From Candidatus Woesearchaeota archaeon (GTDB lineage: Archaea > Nanobdellota > Nanobdellia > Woesearchaeales > DSVV01), in contig JACPTB010000013.1 in NCBI GenBank assembly GCA_016192995.1, forward strand, positions 1-64,000: a stretch of DNA of 64,000 nucleotides, in the 5' to 3' direction. The notes below the pieces were generated by a model, which searched no databases, had not been told where the DNA came from, and saw nothing but the letters and a program-made list of their open reading frames with translations. Both the position numbers and the translations under genes were made by a program. Of this stretch, positions 52,537 to 61,336 are shown piece after piece. The first letter of the stretch is position 1. Every line of letters starts with the position of its first letter.

Positions 52537-53973
52537 ATGTTTGACCGATTAAAACAACAATACATCGATGGCATTTATCAGTCAGGAGCTTTTTTGATTA
52601 AAGAGGAGCCTTTCACCTTGCGTTCAGGAATTAAAAGTCATATCTATATCGATCATAAAAGGTTTTTGACAAATCATACAGGCTTAAAAATAGTTATTAA
52701 TAATTTTTTTTTGATGTTAAAGGAAAAAGTTGATCATTTTACATTTGTAGTTGTTGACTCTATTATGAGTCCGATTCTTGGAAGTACCATGGCAACGATG
52801 TTGGATAAAGATCTCGTGATTATTAAAGAAGAGCAAGCTCTTCATGGTACGAGGGAAAAAACCTACGGCATAATTCATCCTAATCAAGAATATGTTATTA
52901 TTGATGATTTAATCTCAACAGGCAGCTTGGTGATGAATGCTGCTAAACCAATTAGGGAGTTAGGTGGTATTGTGAGATATGCAGTCGTTTGCACAGTGCG
53001 GGAAGACGCTGTAATTAAAGAGCTTAATAATCATGGAATTGAAGTTATATACATCTCAACAATTAACGAAATTCTCGAATATTTAAAACCAACCTTAACA
53101 CAACAAGAACAGCAAATAGTTGAAGACAAACATCAATGTACTACCTCATACCTGTACGAACGAATGAAAATGTCATATCAAGAGCGAAGTGAGCTTGCTA
53201 AAAACAGTGTTGGTAGAGCGTTGTACAGAATTATGGAAAAAAAGAAAACAAATTTAATCCTGTCTGCGGATGTAACTAAAGCAGATAAGGTAATAACAAT
53301 TGCCCGTGAATTAGGCCCATTTATTGTAGGATTGAAAACTCATATTGATATTATAGATGATTTTAACCAGCAAATGATTAATGATTTGCAAACTATTGCA
53401 GATGAGTATGAATTTTTAATTTTTGAAGATCGGAAATTTGCTGAAATTGGAAATACTGCGCAGCTGCAGTATAAACATGGTGTGTATCATATCATTACTT
53501 GGGCAGATATAGTCAATGCACATAGTGTTCCTGGGGAAGGTGTTGTGCAAGGATTATGTACTGCAGCTAAAGAGCACTATGAGCCGCGAGGTTGTTTATT
53601 AATTGCACAGATGTCGAGTAAGAATAATCTTGTTACTCGTGAATATTCTCAAAAAACATTGGAAATAGCAGAGTTATTTCCTGATTTTGTTATAGGATTT
53701 ATTGCAACAGGCGGTGATCCTTTAAAGCTGCGTTCTTTTGCCCATAAAGTTCCGCCGCATTATCTTTTAATAACACCAGGAATTAGGTTTGGGAGTAAAG
53801 CAGATACTATGCAGCAGAGTTATGGAACACCTGAAGAAGCAATACATGCTGGGTCTGATATTATTATTGTTGGTAGGGGCATTTACGAATCGCAGGATAT
53901 GAAGGAGACTGCGAAACAATATAGGGACGCAGGATGGAAAGCATATGAAGAAAGAAAGAATATTGTTCCCTAA
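52537..53973 (+). CDS. Eukaryote-like UMP synthase: OPRT domain fused to OMP decarboxylase
   Basis: 478 residues from the ATG at 52537; an in-frame GTG three codons earlier overlaps pyrE. Residues 1-200 form a PRTase domain (FTLRSGIKSHIYIDHKRFL, PRPP loop VIIDDLISTGSLV). Residues about 215-478 are OMP decarboxylase of the eukaryotic type: NLILSADVTKADKV, GLKTHIDII, FLIFEDRKFAEIGNT, AHSVPGEGVVQGL, LITPGIRFGS. In the catalytic D-x-K-x-x-D array, Asp298 and Lys300 are present but the last Asp is Glu303, read directly from codon GAA. It would convert orotate to UMP through OMP. Stops overlap with the convergent subtilase by four bases. Confidence 0.93.
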   Translation: MFDRLKQQYIDGIYQSGAFLIKEEPFTLRSGIKSHIYIDHKRFLTNHTGLKIVINNFFLMLKEKVDHFTFVVVDSIMSPILGSTMATMLDKDLVIIKEEQALHGTREKTYGIIHPNQEYVIIDDLISTGSLVMNAAKPIRELGGIVRYAVVCTVREDAVIKELNNHGIEVIYISTINEILEYLKPTLTQQEQQIVEDKHQCTTSYLYERMKMSYQERSELAKNSVGRALYRIMEKKKTNLILSADVTKADKVITIARELGPFIVGLKTHIDIIDDFNQQMINDLQTIADEYEFLIFEDRKFAEIGNTAQLQYKHGVYHIITWADIVNAHSVPGEGVVQGLCTAAKEHYEPRGCLLIAQMSSKNNLVTREYSQKTLEIAELFPDFVIGFIATGGDPLKLRSFAHKVPPHYLLITPGIRFGSKADTMQQSYGTPEEAIHAGSDIIIVGRGIYESQDMKETAKQYRDAGWKAYEERKNIVP

Positions 53974-56900
53974 CGCTGATATTCCCATAGATAATCTTGT
54001 GTTACTTTTCTAAATTCATACCCTCTCCCAGGTTCAAAGCAGTCAAGAGTGCCTTGCCATGATCCATCGCTTTGTTTTACTGCAGTATCATACGTTTTAG
54101 AGGCACTATTATAAGCAAAAATACTATCTCCACTTTTGGCTTGGGATAATAATGTTGAAAATCCACATTTTTTCTGGCTGCTAAACCAACCAGCTAAATT
54201 GACTTCCCTTCCAGTTCCTGGAATTCCAGAACTCTGAACTAAAGAAAGAGTATAATTATTTGTTGGAACAGTGCCGATTAAAGTAATATTATAATCAGCA
54301 GTAGGTTTAAATACATACGCTTTATCATAACTCACTAAAGAAAAATCTCCATACCAGTTTTGATTGATACGCTGAACTGCAACAGTTTTATTTAATGCAG
54401 TATCATAAGAATAAATCATATCGTTTTCATTCCCATTATCAAATGCTTTAGATATGTTGAGATCATCGAGGATTAATGGTAGAGAAATAATTGTTTGTGG
54501 TGCAGTTATAGCAAGATCAAATCTTGCTATAACTGCACTAGATAAATTTTTATTAGTCCCATTAATTGCAGCAATAGCATAATAACGCTGCCCAACAAGT
54601 TCTGAATCTAGATAATAACTATCTGTCAACCCACTAACTTGTGGTTGAGCAGTAGCAAGAGCAAGTTGAAGTAAGACTGTTGCATTATCATTATAGTAAA
54701 TATTATAACTTACTGCATCAGCAACAGGATTCCATGAAAGAGTAATCGTAGTATTGTCTGTTTTTTTAATACGGAGGTTTTCAGGAGCATGAGGAGTAAA
54801 GATTATTGAATCTAAAACAGTGATATTTCCTGTTGCATTCAACATATCAAACAAAGGATGACTGCAACTTACATTGTAAGTAAATATTCCACTTTCAGGT
54901 AAAGTATCAGTAAATTCATAGAGATTTTTAGTTGCATTGAATTTCATAGGTACATTTGTACCTATGAAATTCAATGAACAATTTGCATCAAGTAATGGTG
55001 TTCCATCAGTTCTATTAGTAAAATTAGCAAGAATAGTTGCTTGTTGAAATTGGTAGATAGTGTTGTTTCCAAAAGGCTTGTCATCACCACTATCCCATAT
55101 ATCTAATACGCTGGTCGCGCCTTCAATAACACTATAATTACTAAAACTCTTGACGTTAAAGGTAACTTTGTTATCAACATAACTTTCAACAACACAGTCA
55201 TTGCATATAGTGCCGTCTTTCAAGATATGGGGAATAGCAAATGAAATATTTTCTAAGCTGACAGTTGCGCTTTTATTAAAAGAACTATGCAAACTATTGC
55301 TGTTTACATAAACAAAATTATTTTGAATGATTATATTGTTTGAAAGATCTTGGTCAAGAACATAAACAGATTTATCCCAAACAATCTTCCCAAATTTACT
55401 TTTTTCAAGCGTTAAGTTTTGAACTTGTTTTAAATCAGAAACTGTTTCAAAGATTGTGGTGGTTCCATCAAATCCATTTATTGTTGGTAATAAGTACAAC
55501 GCTCCACGAACAACTAAAGCAAATGGCTGCGGTCCTTGGGGGATATTAAATCCTTTGATCTTAACAGTATAACTTCCTTGTTCAGGTATATTGATTACTA
55601 TTTGTTCAACATTATTTAATACATCGACAACATCATTAAATGGAGATATAAAATCATTGCCATAGTAAATAGTTCCAGAGGGGGAAATAACTTCTAAATT
55701 AAGATCATTAACTAACAAAGGGTTGTTATTAACATTTGCTGGTGTTGCATCAGTCCAAACAAGAGTAATTTTCAAAGGTTTGTCAGTTGCAACATTATAG
55801 GGATAGTTTTTTTCTTGAGTTGTTTGTATACCTAACTGTTCGTCAACATATTTAATATAAATATTTCCTGTGGGTAAAAGTGTATTAGTTAAATTAATTC
55901 TTCCCCAACCGCTTGCATTGCTTGGTAAGCTATGGCCAGGCAATTGAACTGCGCCGTTGATTAATAATGCTTTAATTAATGCAGCACTTGGATTGGAAAA
56001 TTTTTGATTCAGCAGTAAATCTTGCCTTACTAATGCTCCAACGCCAGCAGCTAAGGGCGTAGCCATGCTTGTGCCAGAACAATAACTATAATCATTAGTA
56101 GCGCCAGAACTCACACAGGGTTGCGCAATACTGCTTTTCAAAGAATAAATAAACTGCCCAGGTCCAACAAGATCAGGTTTAACTCTTCCATCATCAGTTG
56201 GTCCTCTACTGCTTGAGCTGGCAATGACATCTGGATCGTCATTGGTTCCACTTAATGTTTTGCTCAAAACAGATCCAATAGTTAAAGTGTTTTTTGCTGT
56301 TGCAGGATAACCAACCGTATTATCTCCATTTCCCCCGCTATTTCCTGCAGCAAAATAAATAAGAATATCCTTATTATTCCACATGAAATCATCTACTTTT
56401 TGAGAAAGTGAATTATAACTGCCATCAGGGAATTTATGCCCCCAGCTATTACTATGAATTCGTGTATTCTTATCGTAAGCATCGTTTAATGTTTTTTGTA
56501 ATTGTCCCGGAGTGCTAAGGCTAAGTCCTTGTCCATCATCAGTGCCCATAGCAGTAAAAAAAAGTTCTGCTTGAGGTGCAGTTCCCTTGTATAACAAATT
56601 GGATTTATTTCCATCGCCTAATGCAGATCCTGTAACATGCGTTCCATGGCCATTCTCATCATCTGGTGAACTGCAACCAGAACACCCGTTGATCAGGGAT
56701 AAACTAATAACTCTTCCTCTAATATCAGGATGAATTGTTTGAAGATCACCAGTGTCTAATCCGGTATCAAGAATCCCAATAATTTGCCCTTCTCCATCTA
56801 AGCCCAAATCATTTTCAACACCGGGAACTTGGAGAACTTCTCTGCCGCGATCGTTATAAACACTAAGTTCAGGTAGTTGTTCAACATAAGCAATCTCTGG

Positions 56901-57491
56901 TTGCTGCGTCAATGAAATCAACTGTTTTTTTGTTGCATGTATCTGGAGATTATTTTCTTGGCTGGTAACAACAGAATTGCCTAATGCCTGAATAATCTTT
57001 TCAGCATCTTCTTTTTTATGGAGAAAAACATTGACTAAAAATGTTTGATCTTCTTGAACAGTATCTAGTTTCAGCTGAACATCAGCAGGCACTTTATAGG
57101 CAGGTTTATACAGCGTAATGCTTTTAACAAAGTTTATTTTTCTTATATCCTCAAGTTTTTCAGGATTCATCTGAACTTTAAAGGTATAGTGGGGAATATA
57201 ATAATAAAACATAACGCCATATTCTTTCAGATATTGTTTCCATGATTCTTGTACAGGCCCAATAAATTGGAGGAGGTAATATTCTTGAGCTGAAACTGCA
57301 GAAACTTCTTCTTTTTCTATTCGGTGATTATCAATAATCACTGAAGTATCATACTGTTGGTATTCAGTAAGATTGAGTTCGGCATTAACCTCTTCAATAG
57401 ATTTCATCTTTTTTTGAGAGTTGCAGCTTACAAGAAATAGGAGTACTAACGATAATAAACCGACAAGAATCACTAAGCTCTTTTTTTTCAT
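53970..57491 (-). CDS. Subtilisin-like serine protease, probable surface lipoprotein
   Basis: 1173 residues. The N-terminus is a lipoprotein-type signal (LLSLVLLFLVSC; Cys23). After a propeptide-like region comes the S8 domain (about 230-560): Asp in GQIIGILDTGLDTGD, His in DENGHGTHVTGSALG, oxyanion Asn in YFAAGNSGGNGD and Ser in CSGTSMATPLAAGVGAL. A P-domain-like beta region follows, then a fibronectin III module (PHAPENLRIKKTDNTTITLSWNPVADAVSYNIYY) and a C-terminal beta-rich part. It likely degrades or matures proteins outside the cell. Two perfect palindromes (18-bp arms at 54500-54538; 20-bp arms at 54935-54976) lie in the frame. Confidence 0.94.
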   Translation of the reverse strand: MKKKSLVILVGLLSLVLLFLVSCNSQKKMKSIEEVNAELNLTEYQQYDTSVIIDNHRIEKEEVSAVSAQEYYLLQFIGPVQESWKQYLKEYGVMFYYYIPHYTFKVQMNPEKLEDIRKINFVKSITLYKPAYKVPADVQLKLDTVQEDQTFLVNVFLHKKEDAEKIIQALGNSVVTSQENNLQIHATKKQLISLTQQPEIAYVEQLPELSVYNDRGREVLQVPGVENDLGLDGEGQIIGILDTGLDTGDLQTIHPDIRGRVISLSLINGCSGCSSPDDENGHGTHVTGSALGDGNKSNLLYKGTAPQAELFFTAMGTDDGQGLSLSTPGQLQKTLNDAYDKNTRIHSNSWGHKFPDGSYNSLSQKVDDFMWNNKDILIYFAAGNSGGNGDNTVGYPATAKNTLTIGSVLSKTLSGTNDDPDVIASSSSRGPTDDGRVKPDLVGPGQFIYSLKSSIAQPCVSSGATNDYSYCSGTSMATPLAAGVGALVRQDLLLNQKFSNPSAALIKALLINGAVQLPGHSLPSNASGWGRINLTNTLLPTGNIYIKYVDEQLGIQTTQEKNYPYNVATDKPLKITLVWTDATPANVNNNPLLVNDLNLEVISPSGTIYYGNDFISPFNDVVDVLNNVEQIVINIPEQGSYTVKIKGFNIPQGPQPFALVVRGALYLLPTINGFDGTTTIFETVSDLKQVQNLTLEKSKFGKIVWDKSVYVLDQDLSNNIIIQNNFVYVNSNSLHSSFNKSATVSLENISFAIPHILKDGTICNDCVVESYVDNKVTFNVKSFSNYSVIEGATSVLDIWDSGDDKPFGNNTIYQFQQATILANFTNRTDGTPLLDANCSLNFIGTNVPMKFNATKNLYEFTDTLPESGIFTYNVSCSHPLFDMLNATGNITVLDSIIFTPHAPENLRIKKTDNTTITLSWNPVADAVSYNIYYNDNATVLLQLALATAQPQVSGLTDSYYLDSELVGQRYYAIAAINGTNKNLSSAVIARFDLAITAPQTIISLPLILDDLNISKAFDNGNENDMIYSYDTALNKTVAVQRINQNWYGDFSLVSYDKAYVFKPTADYNITLIGTVPTNNYTLSLVQSSGIPGTGREVNLAGWFSSQKKCGFSTLLSQAKSGDSIFAYNSASKTYDTAVKQSDGSWQGTLDCFEPGRGYEFRKVTQDYLWEYQR
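54500..54538. repeat. In-frame perfect palindrome (18-bp arms) in the subtilase gene
   Basis: GTGCAGTTATAGCAAGAT (54500-54517) is followed by CAA and its exact reverse complement (54521-54538). Confidence 0.88.
54935..54976. repeat. In-frame perfect palindrome (20-bp arms) in the subtilase gene
   Basis: CATTGAATTTCATAGGTACA (54935-54954) is followed by TT and its exact reverse complement (54957-54976). Confidence 0.9.
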
Positions 57492-57546
57492 AGGAATCTA
57501 TCAACACAAGGGTATAAAGATATTTATAAATATTGTTTTTACCGTG

Positions 57547-57568
57547 CCTAAGATTTATAAATCTTAGG
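57547..57568. promoter_or_regulatory. 22-bp palindrome centred on the coaE TATA box
   Basis: CCTAAGATTTA and TAAATCTTAGG are adjacent exact reverse complements. The centre, TTTATAAAT at 57554-57562, is about 25 bases before the ATG at 57583, so the palindrome surrounds the TATA box of a leaderless promoter. A repressor bound here would block TBP; that is an inference. Confidence 0.55.
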
Positions 57569-57582
57569 TGCTACCTATAACT

Positions 57583-58146
57583 ATGATTATTGGCATTACA
57601 GGGTATATAGGAACAGGAAAAACCACCATAGTTCAATGGTTTGAACAAGCAGGTTTTACCAAGCTTGATGTTGATGCTATTAGCCATGAATTGTTGAAAG
57701 ACCAAGAAATTCGCACGAAAATCACTGCAACATTTGGTGAGAGCATTCTTGATAGAAGAATGCAGATAGATCGGAAAAAATTGTCAAGCCTGGTTTTTAA
57801 TAATCCTCAACAACTGCATCGTCTCAACAATATGGTGCATCAGAAACTGCGCCAGTCAATTCTCAATGTCCTCAAAGAGATGAAGAAAAAACATAATAAC
57901 ATCATTATCGACGTTGCGTTGTTGGAAGAACTAGGGTTAGTACCGTATGTTGATAAAGTCATCATAGTGAAAGCAAGTCTAGAATTGTTATACCGCCGGC
58001 TTGCTCCACGTTATACTCAACGAGAAGTATTAACAGCTATTAACAATCAAAAAATACCATCACATGCAGATAGTATCATTGAAAACAATGGTAGTTTAGA
58101 AGAACTAGAGCAAAAAGTGCAGCAAGTAATCCGTGATATTTTATGA
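57583..58146 (+). CDS. coaE: Bacterial-type dephospho-CoA kinase
   Basis: 187 residues from the ATG at 57583; an earlier GTG lies at the edge of the promoter palindrome. The P-loop GYIGTGKTT, LDVDAISHELL, FGESILDRRMQIDRKKLSSLVF and LLYRRLAPRYTQRE are those of bacterial CoaE. Typical archaea use an unrelated GTP-dependent enzyme. It phosphorylates dephospho-CoA in the last CoA step. It overlaps coaD by four bases (ATGA); the two consecutive last steps of CoA synthesis are thus translationally coupled. Probably acquired from bacteria. Confidence 0.92.
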   Translation: MIIGITGYIGTGKTTIVQWFEQAGFTKLDVDAISHELLKDQEIRTKITATFGESILDRRMQIDRKKLSSLVFNNPQQLHRLNNMVHQKLRQSILNVLKEMKKKHNNIIIDVALLEELGLVPYVDKVIIVKASLELLYRRLAPRYTQREVLTAINNQKIPSHADSIIENNGSLEELEQKVQQVIRDIL

Positions 58147-58616
58147 AAACAGTGATTTATCCAGGAAGCTTTGATCCTATTACCAACGGTCATCTTGATA
58201 TTATTCAAAGGGCTTTAAAGCTGTTTGATAAAGTAGTTATCGCAGTTCTTGAAAATAATACTAAAAAAACACTGTTCAGTACTGAAGAGAGAATAAGACT
58301 CATCAAAGGGTGTACCTTTAATTTAAATGTTGAGGTAGAAAGTTTTTCAGGCTTATTAGTTGGGTTTGCTAAACAAAAGAATTGTAATGCTATTATCCGT
58401 GGTTTGCGCGCAGTCTCAGATTTTGATTTTGAATTCCAGATGAATGTGATTAATAATTCGATAAACAAAGAGCTTGAAACAATCTTTTTGATGACGAGTA
58501 AGGAATATTTTTATTTAAGTTCCAGTGTTGTCAAAGAATTAGCGTCAAAAGAAGGAGATGTTAGCAAGTATGTGCCTGATGAAGTAAAGAAAGCATTGAA
58601 AGAAAAATTTAAATAG
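58143..58616 (+). CDS. coaD: Bacterial-type phosphopantetheine adenylyltransferase
   Basis: 157 residues, the normal bacterial CoaD length. Motifs: YPGSFDPITNGHLDIIQRA, KTLFSTEERIRLIK, CNAIIRGLRAVSDFDFEFQMN and SSSVVKELASKEGDVSKYVP. It transfers AMP to phosphopantetheine, giving dephospho-CoA for CoaE. Many archaea carry a distinct PPAT lacking this set of motifs, so this pair again looks bacterial. Confidence 0.94.
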   Translation: MKTVIYPGSFDPITNGHLDIIQRALKLFDKVVIAVLENNTKKTLFSTEERIRLIKGCTFNLNVEVESFSGLLVGFAKQKNCNAIIRGLRAVSDFDFEFQMNVINNSINKELETIFLMTSKEYFYLSSSVVKELASKEGDVSKYVPDEVKKALKEKFK

Positions 58617-58637
58617 ACTGATCACGCCGTATAGATA

Positions 58638-59042
58638 ATGCAGCGAATTATTAAAGAAAATATTTTCAAAAATATTCTAATCCTAATTAGTTTAATATTT
58701 CTATTTCCTTTAATAAACAAGTATGTTATGAACAGTACTTTAATTGTTGATAAATCATCTGCAGGTGATATTATTGTTGCAATGTCTCTTATTGCAGTAA
58801 TTGGATGTTTTGGCAATTTTGCTTTTACCTATGAAAAGATGAATCAAAACAAGATTTTTGAACGATATTTAGCTCATATTACAAGCGCGCTTCTAATGTT
58901 TGTTATTGGCGTCAGTCTGATTTTTACCAGTCTTTTAATCAATATCTTAATGGGTCATTTCATCTTAATAGATATAACCTTGGTATTACTATACCTTGCT
59001 TGTATAGGATATGATCTATGGGATTTATTAAAAGTTCAATAG
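58638..59042 (+). CDS. Small polytopic membrane protein
   Basis: 134 residues with four hydrophobic segments (ILILISLIFLFPLI, IIVAMSLIAVIGCFGNFAFTY, ITSALLMFVIGVSLIFTSLLI, FILIDITLVLLYLACIGYDLWDLL). No motif or family is recognised. It starts 21 bases after coaD on the same strand and may belong to that transcript. Function unknown. Confidence 0.65.
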   Translation: MQRIIKENIFKNILILISLIFLFPLINKYVMNSTLIVDKSSAGDIIVAMSLIAVIGCFGNFAFTYEKMNQNKIFERYLAHITSALLMFVIGVSLIFTSLLINILMGHFILIDITLVLLYLACIGYDLWDLLKVQ

Positions 59043-59051
59043 CACGTTTTT

Positions 59052-59459
59052 TTAGAATTTCTTCAATAATGCCATGCTCTTTTCAGCTTTTTCAAAAGGC
59101 ACAAACAGATGATCATGATAATAGGCAGAAACAGCATTGACACTAATACCCTGTTGTGCAAGCTTTGCAGTTATTGCTGCTAGAAATCCAACAGCGTTTA
59201 AATCAGAATGAACCGTTAACGTAATCATTGCCCAAATGCTCGTATACGCAAACTTAAGTTTCTCAGCAACACTCTTCTGTAAAATCAACGTAATGCCTTC
59301 TGTCTCTTTAAACAGCATTAAGGGTTTGGTTTTAAGTCTATGGTATTGTTGCTGAGAAACAGTGCAAAACACATATTTGCCTTTAATCAGTTGAGGGTTC
59401 ATGGATTCTAACAATGTTTTCAAATCTTTAACGCTCGGCATGGTCTTTCTTTGAGTCAT
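59052..59459 (-). CDS. ACT-domain protein (DUF2241-like)
   Basis: 135 residues. The layout matches the family of small paired ACT-like proteins: LKTLLESMNPQLIKGKYVFCTVS, LMLFKETEGITLILQKSVAEK, then an ACT core (MITLTVHSDLNAVGFLAAITAKLAQQGISVNAVSAYYHDHLFVPFEKAEKSMALLKKF). ACT domains bind small ligands, often amino acids; no catalytic domain is attached. Convergent with the membrane-protein gene at 58638 and divergent from rps2. Confidence 0.85.
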   Translation of the reverse strand: MTQRKTMPSVKDLKTLLESMNPQLIKGKYVFCTVSQQQYHRLKTKPLMLFKETEGITLILQKSVAEKLKFAYTSIWAMITLTVHSDLNAVGFLAAITAKLAQQGISVNAVSAYYHDHLFVPFEKAEKSMALLKKF

Positions 59460-59533
59460 AAGTTTTTAAATTATTGTATTTCAATTTTTAACAATCATAT
59501 AACGAGAGAAGAGTTCTTAGCGTAACAACAATC

Positions 59534-59674
59534 TTTATAAATAAACTCTCTATTCCCTCTTCCATTACCCTGTATAAGGAACAGCGTTAACTAACCGACC
59601 TTATGCAAGCTTTTTAGGGTGAGAATATAAAAGGCAATGAGATGAATTCTTATTGCATATTAGGTGAAATAAAT
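59534..59674 (+). promoter_or_regulatory. Promoter and long structured leader of rps2
   Basis: The TATA box TTTATAAATA is at 59534-59543, about 130 bases before the ATG, so unlike most genes here rps2 has a leader of roughly 110 bases. Nested complementary segments are visible (ACCCT ... AGGGT enclosing ATAAGG ... CCTTAT), then an AGGTGA ribosome-binding site at 59662-59667. Autoregulation by S2 or another factor is possible but unproven. Confidence 0.45.
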
Positions 59675-60346
59675 ATGAGTGAACGAAGAGAAGAAAGAAG
59701 GGAGCAGGCTATGGAGCAGCCGCCATCAATTGAAGAGGAAGATATTGCAGCGACAGAAAACAGTTTAGTTCCTACAAAAATCTATTTAAAATCAGGGATT
59801 CACATAGGAACTAAATTCAAAACAAAATATATGGAGAAATTTATTTACAAAACAAGGCCTGATGGTTTAAGTGTTCTTAATCTGCAAAAAATTGATGAAC
59901 GATTAAGAGTTGCAGGCAATTTTCTCAGTCAGTACAAGCCAGAAGATATAGTGATTGTTTGCCGAAGGGAAAATGGTTGGAAATCAGTAAAAGCATTTCA
60001 TAATGCTACGGGTGTTCGTGTTTTTGCAGGAAGATATCCTCCTGGAATCTTGACTAATCCAATTTTAGAAACATTTATGGAAACCAAATTAATGATGGTT
60101 GTTGATACTTGGGCAGATAGAAACGCAATTAACGATGCTATGAATATGGGTATCCCTATTGTTGCGTTATGTGATACCAACAATCAATCCAATAACATTG
60201 ATCTTGTTTTGCCCTGTAACAACAAAGGTAAAAAAAGTCTTGGATTAATATTTTATGTTTTGGCGCGTGAGTTTCTTCTGAAAAAACAACTGATCAACAC
60301 AGAGGCAGAAATGAAATATAAATTAGAAGACTTTGAAGAAGAGTAA
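59675..60346 (+). CDS. rps2: Small ribosomal subunit protein uS2
   Basis: 223 residues from the ATG at 59675, eight bases after AGGTGA; an earlier in-frame ATG at 59642 precedes that site. Archaeal uS2 features: YLKSGIHIGTKFKTKYMEKFIYKTRPDGLSVLNLQKIDERL, ATGVRVFAGRYPPGILTNP, DTWADRNAINDAMNMGIPIVALCDTNNQSNNIDLVLPCNNKGKKSLGLIFYVLAREFL. An acidic/basic N-terminal extension (SERREERREQAMEQPPSIEEED) precedes the core. It binds the body of the small ribosomal subunit. Convergent with radB. Confidence 0.96.
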   Translation: MSERREERREQAMEQPPSIEEEDIAATENSLVPTKIYLKSGIHIGTKFKTKYMEKFIYKTRPDGLSVLNLQKIDERLRVAGNFLSQYKPEDIVIVCRRENGWKSVKAFHNATGVRVFAGRYPPGILTNPILETFMETKLMMVVDTWADRNAINDAMNMGIPIVALCDTNNQSNNIDLVLPCNNKGKKSLGLIFYVLAREFLLKKQLINTEAEMKYKLEDFEEE

Positions 60347-60366
60347 ATATTTTTTAACTATTTTTC

Positions 60367-61080
60367 TTATTTAGTTGTTATTTCTTTTTCGTATTTAACA
60401 GAATCTTCAACTAGTTCAAGCCCTTCTTGTTTTATCGTGAAAATGGTTTTCTTCCCTTCAGGGATACTTCTATGCTTTTTGACAAGAGCTAGTCGTTTTG
60501 TTCTAAATTTTTGTAATTCAATAAGGCATTTGCTTCCATATTGAAGCAAATCTCCGCCAACCATCCTGACACTATCTCGCTCGTCAAAGTCTGAATAAAC
60601 TTGGTTGGTTATAAGGACAGGAATCATATGCTTTCGGGCAATTTCAGTTAAATACCCTAATTGAATGCTGAGTTGGTTATTAACCTGCTTAACTTCACTA
60701 TGTTTGCCGAGTTCTAACCTATACAACATTGCAATAGTGTCAACAATAATTAATCCAATTTTATCATTAATAAGGCTCTTTAGTTTAAGAATATCTTGCA
60801 TTTGTTCTTGGAAATTAGTAGGTTTCAAGACAAAAATATGCTGAAATAAGTCTAGATTATCGCAAAGTTGTTTAAACCGGGCAATAGAAAATCCGCTTTC
60901 AGTATCAACAAAAATAATCTTTTTGCCTTTTTTCGCAGCATCGATTGCTGCCAACATGCACAAGGTTGTTTTGCCGCAACCGGCAGGGCCATAGATCGTA
61001 GTAATAACATCAACTTCATACCCTCCATTAAGAAGCTGGTCCATAACTGTTGAACCACTAGAAATTATTTGATCATCCAT
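60367..61080 (-). CDS. radB: RadB recombinase paralog
   Basis: 237 residues from the ATG at 61080, which gives the usual short RadB N-terminus; an in-frame TTG at 61122 adds residues that run into MITE copy G flanks. Walker A is YGPAGCGKTTL, then FVDTESGFSIARF, Walker B IGLIIVDTIAML and the RecA-core TNQVYSDFDERDSVRMVGGDLLQYGSK. There is no N-terminal HhH domain, as usual for RadB. It assists RadA-mediated recombination in euryarchaea. A small in-frame hairpin (9-bp arms) lies near 60528-60551. Identification is firm on motifs and length. Confidence 0.92.
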   Translation of the reverse strand: MDDQIISSGSTVMDQLLNGGYEVDVITTIYGPAGCGKTTLCMLAAIDAAKKGKKIIFVDTESGFSIARFKQLCDNLDLFQHIFVLKPTNFQEQMQDILKLKSLINDKIGLIIVDTIAMLYRLELGKHSEVKQVNNQLSIQLGYLTEIARKHMIPVLITNQVYSDFDERDSVRMVGGDLLQYGSKCLIELQKFRTKRLALVKKHRSIPEGKKTIFTIKQEGLELVEDSVKYEKEITTK

Positions 61081-61125
61081 ACTATTGGTGAACGATGCAT
61101 GGTTTAAATAATTTGTTGCCAATGG

Positions 61126-61287
61126 GCTCTGTCCCGAATAAAGTTTTTGGTGCCATGCTGGTGATTATCCTTCTAATTAATAAGTGGGAAAAAAGGGAAT
61201 TCCAATGGGAATTTTTTCCTTCTTATAGGCCAGTGGGATAATCACGGCACCAAAACCGAGGCGTTAGCCGAGATTCGGGGCAGAGCC
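61126..61287. mobile_element. MITE-like inverted-repeat element, copy G
   Basis: 162 bp with termini GCTCTGTCCCGAAT ... ATTCGGGGCAGAGCC. The flanks TGCCAATGG (61117-61125) and TGCGAATGG (61288-61296) match at 8 of 9 bases. It shares the inner pair TTTTTGGTGCC / GGCACCAAAA and the adjacent CCGAGGC...GCCGAGATT box with copies A, B and D, but its central hairpin (GGGAATTCCAATGGGAATT region) is different. It lies between the divergent radB and GT-C genes. Confidence 0.85.
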
Positions 61288-61336
61288 TGCGAATGGTACA
61301 ATAACACTTATAAACAATAATGCCCTTTTTAGTCCT

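Noticed and set aside
61081-61122. TTG-started extension of radB
   Set aside because: The added residues run into the MITE flank and are not part of the RadB family; ATG at 61080 fits better.
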